In this document: piece by piece, positions 1 through 6,546 of the stretch
Layout: every line of letters begins with the position of its first letter
Numbering within the stretch: position 1 is the stretch's first letter
Assembly: GCA_018658605.1 (NCBI GenBank)
Contig: JABHUV010000246.1
Coordinates: 1-26,876 of the forward strand
Source: Planctomycetaceae bacterium
GTDB taxonomy: Bacteria; Planctomycetota; Planctomycetia; Pirellulales; Pirellulaceae
Length of the DNA stretch: 26,876 nucleotides
Reading direction: 5' to 3'
Notes under the pieces: model-generated
Databases searched by the model: none
What the model saw: the letters and a program-made list of their open reading frames with translations, nothing else
What the model was told of the DNA's origin: nothing
Made by a program: the position numbers and the translations under genes

Positions 1-2
1 CG

Positions 3-473
3 ATTCGGGGAGGGAAAGGGAAAATGACCGACGCGGGAACCCGCGTTCCATTCGTTGCGTATCAACCTGGAACTGTAGAGGCTGGTCAGATCAGTTCAAA
101 TTTGATTGATTTCTCGGACTTCTTACCAACAACGCTTGAGGCCGTTGGTGTCGCTGCTCCCCAAGATATCGATGGTCAGTCTTTCCTATGGCAGTTGCGA
201 GGGAAAACAGGTGAACCAAGAAAATGGATTCACATCTTTTATCATCCTAGACCTGAAAAGGGGATCTCGCTCGCGTTTGTGCGAACTCAACGGTATAAGC
301 TGTATCGTGATGGTCGGTTTTATGATGTGTTAAGTGATGTTAACGAAGAAATTCCATTAAGTGAGAGCGGTTTAAATCGTCAAGCGATGGATGCGTATGT
401 GCTATTAAGTGAAGCGTTGAAGACCATGCCTGTTGATGGGCGGATGCTGTTAAAATATGGAAATCGTAAATAG
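3..473 (+). CDS. Sulfatase, C-terminal part (5' end outside window)
   Basis: This is the last ~156 residues of a sulfatase whose start lies before the window. The frame is open from base 3 and reads IRGGKGKMTDAGTRVPF, the family block found where the chain returns to the alkaline-phosphatase-like core (usual form RGGKG...EGG.RVP). It continues with DFLPTTLEAVGV and IDGQSF, then the small C-terminal subdomain with YKLYRDGRFYDV, which matches the usual 'YKLY..G.LYDL..D..E' end of arylsulfatases and iduronate-2-sulfatases. The catalytic formylglycine motif (CxPSR) would be upstream and cannot be seen. Such enzymes cleave sulfate esters from polysaccharides in the periplasm or outside the cell and are greatly expanded in marine planctomycetes. 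The substrate cannot be told from this fragment. The stop is TAG at 471-473. Confidence 0.85.
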   Translation: MRGGKGKMTDAGTRVPFVAYQPGTVEAGQISSNLIDFSDFLPTTLEAVGVAAPQDIDGQSFLWQLRGKTGEPRKWIHIFYHPRPEKGISLAFVRTQRYKLYRDGRFYDVLSDVNEEIPLSESGLNRQAMDAYVLLSEALKTMPVDGRMLLKYGNRK

Positions 474-619
474 TCAGTAAAACAGCTGAGGATCTCTCAA
501 TAAAATTGTTTTTATATCTAAAAACTTGCTGTTTGAATATTGGGATGGATATAATATTGGCTGTAAACAATGGGTAGTGATATTAGCTATTTCCGTTATT
601 GAAAAAAGGGTGATACACA

Positions 620-1720
620 ATGCGAGTAAAGTATACATGTTCAGTTCTGGTGATTCTAATGGCGGTGACGACCACGGGAGTATTGGGTCAGGCAACGAAT
701 ACGGACAAAACACCAGAAGCACAATACAGTGAAATGGTTGCTCAGTTCCGAGCAGAACAACTACAGTTGTCCAAAGCTTTTCGAGAAACAGAGGACAAAG
801 CCGAACAGGTTAAGATTCGTAAACGTATGACGACGATGGGACTCGATTACTCTCCACGTTTTTTGAAAGTCGCGACGGATTACCCGGATAGCAAGGCTGC
901 CGTGGATTCATTGGTGTGGATCGTGCAGATGGGAAATCGAAGTGGTAGTCGTGATACGGGACCGGCACTGAAACTCTTGGCCGAAAATCACGTGAAGGAC
1001 GAACGATTAGCTTTGTTGTGCCAAGGGTTACAGCGCACGATTACAGCGGATGTGCAAACTTTTTTACAGGTAGTCATCGATCGCAGTCCCCACCGTAATG
1101 CCAGAGGGATTGCTTGTTTCGCGTTAGCTTATCAAATGCAAAAAACCGCGGATCGTACGCCTGGAAATCAAGCCAAGGCTGAAAAGCTTTACCAGCAAGT
1201 GGTTGACGAGTATGCCGATGTCAGCTATTTGCGAGGTAATCTAGGCGACCGAGCGGCAGGGGCATTGTTTGCCACAAAAAATATCGCTATTGGCAAGGTT
1301 GCACCGGAAATTACAGCCGAAGACATTGACGGTGTGAAGTTCAAATTGAGTGATTACCGAGGAAAAGTAGTCGTGCTGGATTTCTGGGGTGATTGGTGAC
1401 CTCCTTGTCGGGCTATGTACCCGCACGAGCGGTCGCTCGTAAAGCGTCTTGAAGGTCAACCCTTTGCGTTACTCGGAATTAATAGTGATCGCGATCGGGA
1501 AGTATTGAAGAAGGTCATGCAAGAGCAGGAGATTACTTGGCGATCATTCTGGAACGGTGGAAGCACAGGCGGGCCGATTTCTACTAAGTGGGATGTTCAT
1601 AGCTGGCCAACGATTTACGTGTTGGACCACAATGGCGTCATTCGCTATAAAAACGTCCGCGGAGAACGCATGGACGAAGCGGTGGATGCGTTGCTAAAAG
1701 AAATGAAAGAGTCCAAGTAG
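620..1720 (+). CDS. Exported TlpA/ResA-like thioredoxin with N-terminal helical domain; probable selenoprotein (UxxC, Sec260)
   Basis: Read through the in-frame TGA at 1397-1399 this gives 366 residues. Residues 1-24 are a signal peptide. Residues ~25-220 are a helical region of unassigned family, and ~225-366 are a TlpA-like thioredoxin domain. The active site reads FWGDW-[TGA]-PPCRAMYPH, so TGA replaces the first Cys of WCxxC. The second Cys (C263), the cis-Pro region (SWPTIYVLD) and the C-terminal helix are intact, and the frame on both sides is identical. The known family role is periplasmic thiol-disulfide exchange. Translation as selenocysteine is inferred from the TGA position, the intact downstream half, the hairpin at 1425-1440 and the same arrangement in the neighbouring copy. 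If TGA were a stop, the product would lose its redox site and half the fold. The start ATG at 620 is preceded by an AAGGG-type ribosome site. The real stop is TAG. Confidence 0.85.
1397..1399 (+). other. In-frame TGA, candidate selenocysteine codon of thioredoxin copy 1
   Basis: TGA falls between TGG (Trp) and CCT CCT TGT (Pro-Pro-Cys), exactly at the nucleophilic Cys of the thioredoxin WCxxC site. The coding frame continues for 107 codons after it to a TAG stop. Confidence 0.85.
1422..1446 (+). promoter_or_regulatory. Candidate bacterial SECIS hairpin, thioredoxin copy 1
   Basis: The core is a perfect 6-bp stem ACGAGC/GCTCGT (1425-1430 with 1435-1440) closing a GGTC loop at 1431-1434. Three further pairs, CGC (1422-1424) with GCG (1444-1446), extend it around a one-sided AAA bulge. 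The loop begins 31 nt after the TGA. Established knowledge: bacterial SECIS elements lie inside the coding region just 3' of UGA, and SelB reads a G/GU in a small apical loop; the E. coli fdhF loop also contains GGUC. A tentative lower stem, GACCT (1398-1402) with AGGTC (1453-1457), would put the TGA at the base of a longer hairpin. The alternative hairpin CGGG/CCCG (1409-1412 with 1420-1423) has no G at the start of its loop. Confidence 0.7.
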
Positions 1721-1773
1721 CACCCGGCTAGTCACTCCCCTACTCACCATTTAAATCATTGAGGCATATCGAG

Positions 1774-2310
1774 ATGCGAATAAAACATATGATGCTAGTG
1801 CTGTTTGCGATTTTGAGCACTGTGGTGTTCTTGCAAACATCAGTTGTCACCGCTGTTGTACCTGCGAAAGCACTTAACGTTGGCAAAGTGGCACCGGAAA
1901 TTGAAGCCGAAGACATCGACGGCGTGAAGTTCAAATTGAGTGATTATCGGGGAAAAGTCGTCGTCTTGGATTTTTGGGGCGATTGGTGACCACCTTGCCG
2001 GGCTATGTACCCGCACGAGCGGTCGCTTGTGAAACGTCTTGAAGGTCAACCATTCGCGTTACTTGGAATCAACAGTGATCGCGATCGGGAAGCGTTAAAG
2101 AAGGTCATGAAAAAGCAAGGGATTACTTGGCGATCATTCTGGAACGGTGGTAGCACGCAAGGCCCGATTTCCTCGGCGTGGAATGTTCGTGGGTGGCCAA
2201 CGATCTATGTGTTGGATCACAAAGGTGTCATTCGTTACAAAAACGTCCGCGGAGAGCGCATGGATGAGGCGGTTGATAAGTTATTAGCGGAAATGAAGAA
2301 GGGTAAATAG
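1774..2310 (+). CDS. Exported TlpA/ResA-like thioredoxin, short tandem copy; probable selenoprotein (UxxC, Sec72)
   Basis: This is a tandem paralogue of the gene just upstream, without its ~200-residue helical domain. It has a signal peptide (residues ~1-30, beginning MRIKHMMLVLF) followed directly by the TlpA-like domain. Read through TGA at 1987-1989 it gives 178 residues, with active site FWGDW-[TGA]-PPCRAMYPH. The C-terminal Cys C75, the cis-Pro segment (GWPTIYVLD) and the last helix are intact. The ATG at 1774 is chosen over an in-frame TTG at 1759, because it puts the signal peptide at the very N-terminus and has GAGG about 9 bases upstream. It starts 53 bases after the first copy ends, so the two are probably co-transcribed. 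The inferred role is a periplasmic thiol-disulfide or peroxide-reducing partner. A nonsense-mutation reading would need the same hit in both copies. The stop is TAG. Confidence 0.85.
1987..1989 (+). other. In-frame TGA, candidate selenocysteine codon of thioredoxin copy 2
   Basis: TGA again sits between TGG (Trp) and CCA CCT TGC (Pro-Pro-Cys). The frame runs on for 106 codons to the TAG stop at 2308-2310. Confidence 0.85.
2015..2030 (+). promoter_or_regulatory. Candidate bacterial SECIS hairpin, thioredoxin copy 2
   Basis: Stem ACGAGC (2015-2020) pairs with GCTTGT (2025-2030) around a GGTC loop at 2021-2024, 31 nt after the TGA. Compared with copy 1 the 3' arm carries one C-to-T change (2028). 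It is synonymous and converts a G-C pair to a G-U pair, so the helix is kept. From 1409 to 1437 (copy 1) the two copies are identical over 29 bases, while silent changes flank this block on both sides. Confidence 0.68.
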
Positions 2311-2347
2311 CAAGGGCCACAAATTACCAGGAGTAAAACGCCCTCAA

Positions 2348-3880
2348 TCACCGCAATCGTTGAAGTAGCGATGTCACTTGCTTTTCGAAAATTGCCTGCC
2401 AAGCTGGATCGAGGATGCAATCGCTGTCTTCTTGTGCGCCGCCCACATTGAGTAATTGTTTGGCGGTCGGCGCGTAATAGATGTACCCATTGGTGTACCC
2501 GGCCACAAAAGTGTGAGGGTGTTTGGCGCGTTCCTTGATACCCAGACCGATGCGGACAGTGAGCTCACCAGGAAAGGTGACCATCTCAAAATCGCCGATT
2601 TTGAGACCAATGGTTTCCACTGTGATCGTGCGTTTGTCTGCATCTAGATTCTGCTGTTGGTGCATGATGAGCAGTCGAAGATTTGCTCCGAGTCGAGTGA
2701 GTTCCTCCATCGTGTAGACGTTACGCAAATAGGCATTCATGTTCTTGCGGTTGGTGGCGTCCATGTTCTTCAAATCGGAGTGGCCCAGGCTTTCGTCGTG
2801 CAGATACCGACTAGCATGATAGGATGGGAAATCAGGATCAAGGTTGTGCTTGGCGGTGAGTTGCATGAATTGCCGCAAGTTGAGTGTGGTGCCGCCGAGA
2901 GACTTGAGCAGCACTTGTTGGGTTTGTTGCAGCTCAATGATTTTGGGCGCTAGGTTTGCGCGGGGTAGTTCGATCGTCTCATGGATTAATTTAAACTTGT
3001 TGGTATCGGTCGTCTCTATTCTGCGGATACCCTTCAGTGTGCTTAAGCCAAGTAAATTGCCTAGCGGTTCAGCGTCTCGTGGATGTTCAATGTCTTTGTA
3101 AGAAATTGGATTGATATCACCACCACATCCTTGAAAGAATAGGGCAACGGTACCTGGGCTTAGATTGTCCTCGATGACTTGGGATGAAAAGCCTGTGATG
3201 TCAGCGGTGTTTTCACCGTTGGGAACTCCTTGAATGGGATGACACGCAAAGTTGTAGACGGCGGCAAGCGTTTCCCCATTGGTTTTTCTTAGTAACAAAA
3301 TCCCAATCTCTGGGTCGATAGGACCGGTGGCTGCAATGTCTTTGTTCGGCGGCAACGAATAGGCATGTCGCACGTCGATCTCGCGCCCGTTTTTGAGAAA
3401 CATGCGGCGATTTTCCATAATGCGATCTTCGGATCCAGAACCAACCCCAACGGTTACTTCTTCGAGGTTTTGATAAGCGACTTCAATTGCTTGCACGGTT
3501 AACGTCTCGCTATCCGCCGCTGGTTTGCCATGACAGTGGCTTGCATTAATTAAAATACTCGTGCCATCGATCCCGAGCGAGGTTTTGATTCTGCGACGCA
3601 CGTTGGGTAAAAAATCATCCTTGATGTAACCGATTCCCCCAATGGAAACCACATCCATTGAAACGAGAACGATCGTCGTTTTCTCATCTTGAATCACAAG
3701 CGCCCGTGAATAAAGCGGACTCGAAACTTGTTTGGAATCCGGATGGGTAATATCGACTTTAGCAGCACCTGCGCGTAACGCCGCGTGGGCAATAGGGCTT
3801 GATCCCATTGCCGCAATAATTAAACATGCTGTAAAGATTACGATGTTCGAGATTTTGATAGTGTTTTTCATAAGAGCCAT
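2348..3880 (-). CDS. Neutral/alkaline ceramidase-like exported hydrolase
   Basis: The 510-residue protein has a signal peptide (residues ~8-34, ending SPIAHAA) and resembles the N-terminal catalytic domain of neutral/alkaline non-lysosomal ceramidases. Visible family features are AAKVDITHP near the mature N-terminus, a metal-site-like SHCHGKP (H115, H117), NFACHPIQG, FFQGCGGDINPI, and FPGELTVRIG followed by GYTNGYIYYAPT near the C-terminus. Classical members are ~650-700 residues and end in an Ig-like domain that is missing here, as in many planctomycete homologues. The activity would be metal-dependent amide or ester hydrolysis outside the cytoplasm; ceramide itself is not demonstrated. It lies 58 bases downstream of the DUF1501 gene on the same strand, so the two may be co-transcribed. 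It converges on the thioredoxin pair with a 37-base gap. It ends in TGA, with only seven sense codons beyond before the next stop, so TGA is a true stop here. Confidence 0.75.
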   Translation of the reverse strand: MALMKNTIKISNIVIFTACLIIAAMGSSPIAHAALRAGAAKVDITHPDSKQVSSPLYSRALVIQDEKTTIVLVSMDVVSIGGIGYIKDDFLPNVRRRIKTSLGIDGTSILINASHCHGKPAADSETLTVQAIEVAYQNLEEVTVGVGSGSEDRIMENRRMFLKNGREIDVRHAYSLPPNKDIAATGPIDPEIGILLLRKTNGETLAAVYNFACHPIQGVPNGENTADITGFSSQVIEDNLSPGTVALFFQGCGGDINPISYKDIEHPRDAEPLGNLLGLSTLKGIRRIETTDTNKFKLIHETIELPRANLAPKIIELQQTQQVLLKSLGGTTLNLRQFMQLTAKHNLDPDFPSYHASRYLHDESLGHSDLKNMDATNRKNMNAYLRNVYTMEELTRLGANLRLLIMHQQQNLDADKRTITVETIGLKIGDFEMVTFPGELTVRIGLGIKERAKHPHTFVAGYTNGYIYYAPTAKQLLNVGGAQEDSDCILDPAWQAIFEKQVTSLLQRLR

Positions 3881-3938
3881 TATAGAGAGTTATGGCTGTG
3901 TCGTGTTATTTCAATAGCTTGTCCAGTCAATGACTCGC

Positions 3939-5300
3939 TTAAATGTCACGACCTGTGAAAAGCGGGGCGATAACTTCCCCTTGGTTAAGTCGCATGGGGC
4001 GATTGAATCGATCATGTACGACGGTATCTGGTGCGATCCCCAATAGGCTGTAAACGGTCGCTCCAATGTCTTCTGGAGAATAGGGATGGGTGCTGGGGTA
4101 CGTTGCGTGTTTGTCCGTTTTGCCAATGACTTGACCCCCTTGCACACCAGCACCTGCAAACAGGGCATAGAAGCAAGGTCCCCAGTGGTCGCGGCCAGCC
4201 TTGTCGTTGATTTTCGGTGTTCTGCCAAACTCGCCCAGCATCATGACTAACGTGTCATCGAGCAGACCGCGTTGATCGAGGTCTGTGATCAGAGCAGCGA
4301 CGCCCTGATCAGTGGGTGGCAGCAACCGATCTTTGAGAGTTTTGAATATGTTACTGTGATTATCCCAAGTCTGTACGGCTCCCATGTTGACTTGTACAAT
4401 CGGAACGCCGACTTCGACTAATCGCCGCGCAAGCAAAAGCGATTGTCCGTAGGTGTGCCGGCCATATTGGTCTCGTAACGAATCCTTTTCGTGTTTTAAC
4501 TCAAATGCACGTGCCAATTTACGAGAACTCAATATGGAGTAAGCCAAGTCTTGTTCGCTGGTCATTCGCTGCGCGACTTGTGTCGAACTTAAACGGTCTT
4601 GCTGTTTGTTAAGCCGCGAGACGAGTGTGTGTCGACTTTCGAGGCGTTGTAAATCCACGCCTGGAGCGAGAGAAAGATTGGCGACTTCAAAATCAGCCTT
4701 GTTAGGATCCTTGGTGATTTGCCACGGATCGTAGGTCGGTCCTAACGCACCGGCATGTTGACCGGGCCACGTTAAGGTACTGCTTTGTAGAAATGTAGGT
4801 AGGTTGACGCCACTGGGAATGCCATCATTGCGCGGTTGCATGTATGCTAGGCCGCCTGCATAGTTGGGCCAGTCCGTACGAGAGGCGACTTTGTCGAAAA
4901 AGCCACCCGGTTGCCACTCGCCAGTGAGGACGTAATGTGTGGACATCAAATGATTGTTGTCCTTGTGTGATAGCGATCGCACCACGGCGTATTTGTCAGC
5001 AATTGCAGCTAATTCAGGAAGATGTTCGCATACATGAAGGCCAGGAGTTGACGTCGCCGTTGGCTTGAATTCGCCTCGGATTTCCGCGGGCGCCTCTGGT
5101 TTCATATCGAATGTGTCATGGTGACTGGGCGCACCGGTGAGAAAGACGATGATGATTGACTTGGGAGCAGTTTCAGACTGGGCTAGCAATCGATTCTTAA
5201 GCAGCGATGGCAGTCCTAAACCCAACAGTCCTGAATATCCAATTTGCATCGCTTCGCGTCGTGTAAAGCCGATTGGAGAATGTGTGTGGGGTGGGACCAT
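3939..5300 (-). CDS. DUF1501 protein with Tat signal (copy 1)
   Basis: The 453-residue protein has a twin-arginine signal (FTRREAMQIG, followed by a hydrophobic LLGLGLPSLL). It carries the sulfatase/phosphatase-like DUF1501 blocks: GAPSHHDTFDMKP near residue 57, VRSLSHKDNNHLMSTHY, VNMGAVQTWDNHSN, MMLGEFGRTPKIND and GRDHWGPCF. These proteins are very common in planctomycetes and are exported folded. They resemble the alkaline-phosphatase superfamily, but no activity is established. The usual partner, a DUF1549/DUF1553 cytochrome-type protein, is not adjacent. Instead a ceramidase-like gene follows on the same strand. The start ATG at 5300 keeps the Tat motif close to the N-terminus. It is divergent from the esterase gene, with 166 bases between the two starts for promoters. 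The stop is TAA. Confidence 0.85.
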   Translation of the reverse strand: MVPPHTHSPIGFTRREAMQIGYSGLLGLGLPSLLKNRLLAQSETAPKSIIIVFLTGAPSHHDTFDMKPEAPAEIRGEFKPTATSTPGLHVCEHLPELAAIADKYAVVRSLSHKDNNHLMSTHYVLTGEWQPGGFFDKVASRTDWPNYAGGLAYMQPRNDGIPSGVNLPTFLQSSTLTWPGQHAGALGPTYDPWQITKDPNKADFEVANLSLAPGVDLQRLESRHTLVSRLNKQQDRLSSTQVAQRMTSEQDLAYSILSSRKLARAFELKHEKDSLRDQYGRHTYGQSLLLARRLVEVGVPIVQVNMGAVQTWDNHSNIFKTLKDRLLPPTDQGVAALITDLDQRGLLDDTLVMMLGEFGRTPKINDKAGRDHWGPCFYALFAGAGVQGGQVIGKTDKHATYPSTHPYSPEDIGATVYSLLGIAPDTVVHDRFNRPMRLNQGEVIAPLFTGRDI

Positions 5301-5466
5301 AACTCAACAGAACGGTGATTGGGTGGGATGCTATACAGTAATGATGCAAACATCTGTTATTATAGAGCCTTATAGTTGTTTGTTGCAACTGCGACTACCC
5401 ACGATGACAAATGGATATAATCGTGTTTGTGAACAGCGAAAAAATATTACAAAAGGAACTGTGCTG

Positions 5467-6546
5467 ATGCGGATCGTTAAATGTGTTGCCGTCGTGTTGT
5501 TTTTAATGCTCTCAAATAGCGTTATGGAAAATTGTTGTGCTCAATCAGACACGGTTAAAGTGTTTATCTTGGCCGGGCAATCAAATATGGAGGGCAAGGC
5601 GAAAAATACACTGCTTGAACACCAAGCTCAGGATGCCAAAACAAAGGAGTTATTTAATCACCTGAGGAGTAATGATGAATGGGTAGTGAGAGATGACGCG
5701 TTTATTAAGTTTCTGGATCGATCGGGTGGATTAACTATCGGTTACGGGTCACCCAACAAAACGGGAGTTGAGTTGGAATTCGGCACAGTCTTAGCGGACC
5801 ACTTTGATGAGCCAGTGTTGCTGATAAAAACCGCATGGGGTGGTCATTCGCTGTACCAAAAATTTCGTCCGCCTAGTTTGGGACTGCCAGCATCTGATCG
5901 GTTGGAAGCCGAATTGGCTAAGGCGGTTGAACGCGTAAAGAAGAACAACGAAAAAAACAATCGTAATGACGCTCTGCCAACGATGAAGAGCATTACTGAA
6001 CCTTATGGAATTTCCTACCGTGCGATGCTAGCGGAGGTCACAGACACTCAAAAGAATTATCAGACAATGTTCCCTGCGTTACAGGGTAAAAAATTCGAGC
6101 TTGCGGGTTTTGTGTGGTTTCAAGGGTTTAACGACATGTTTGGCGATTATGCACCACAAGAGTACCAAGCGAATATGAAACAATTCATTATCGATTTGCG
6201 TAAAGACTTTAACGTCCCAAATTTACCGGTGGTGATTGGCGCTCTGGGACAACACGGTTCGGGTGATCCATCGGAAAATATGAAAAAGGTACAAGTGGCT
6301 CAGATGGCGATGAATCAAGTGGTAGACTTTAAGGGTAGTGTTAAGTCAATTTACACACATACATTAGTAGACAAGGAAGCTGAACGGGTGTTTCCAGGTT
6401 GGCAGGATCACTTCGAAGAGTGGGAAAAAGTCGGATCAGATCGCCCTTATCATTATCTTGGCAGCGCCATTTGGTTCAATCGGATCGGGCATGCGTTTGC
6501 CGACGAAATGCTCGTGTTATTAAAATATGCTGATGGGAAAAAATGA
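5467..6546 (+). CDS. SASA-type carbohydrate esterase (sialate O-acetylesterase-like), exported
   Basis: The 359-residue protein is an SGNH/GDSL-fold hydrolase of the SASA (sialic-acid-specific acetylesterase) family. A signal peptide (residues ~1-23, ending ENCCAQ) leads directly into VFILAGQSNMEGKA, the diagnostic block with the catalytic Ser. Further family features are AWGGHSLY, FVWFQGFNDMF, and near the end DRPYHYLGSAIWFNRIGHAFAD carrying the catalytic His. The role would be deacetylation of polysaccharides or glycans in the periplasm or outside. The frame is open well upstream, but the ATG at 5467 is chosen because it begins the signal peptide and follows AAAGGA about 9 bases away. The stop TGA overlaps the ATG of the next gene (ATGA), which indicates translational coupling. 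It is also an example of TGA used as a normal stop. Confidence 0.85.
   Translation: MRIVKCVAVVLFLMLSNSVMENCCAQSDTVKVFILAGQSNMEGKAKNTLLEHQAQDAKTKELFNHLRSNDEWVVRDDAFIKFLDRSGGLTIGYGSPNKTGVELEFGTVLADHFDEPVLLIKTAWGGHSLYQKFRPPSLGLPASDRLEAELAKAVERVKKNNEKNNRNDALPTMKSITEPYGISYRAMLAEVTDTQKNYQTMFPALQGKKFELAGFVWFQGFNDMFGDYAPQEYQANMKQFIIDLRKDFNVPNLPVVIGALGQHGSGDPSENMKKVQVAQMAMNQVVDFKGSVKSIYTHTLVDKEAERVFPGWQDHFEEWEKVGSDRPYHYLGSAIWFNRIGHAFADEMLVLLKYADGKK

Larger units (their letters stand above)
1297..2310 (+). repeat. Tandem duplication of the TlpA-like domain
   Basis: The segments ~1297-1720 and ~1885-2310 are clearly homologous in DNA and protein, starting at GKVAPEI and ending near the stop. Most differences near the active site are silent: in the 65 bases starting at each TGA there are five changes, all synonymous. 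This points to purifying selection on both copies after duplication, and not to decay. Confidence 0.85.

Noticed and set aside
620..2310. Reading the thioredoxin region as four separate genes or as two pseudogenes
   Set aside because: The halves share one frame, the TGA replaces the active-site Cys in both copies, differences around it are silent, and a hairpin with the right loop follows each TGA.
2348..2350. TGA at the end of the ceramidase-like gene as a read-through codon
   Set aside because: Only seven sense codons follow before the next stop, and the protein already ends where the family domain ends.
5137..5466. Long N-terminal extension of the esterase upstream of 5467
   Set aside because: It overlaps the divergent DUF1501 gene, and the signal peptide and ribosome site both point to the ATG at 5467.
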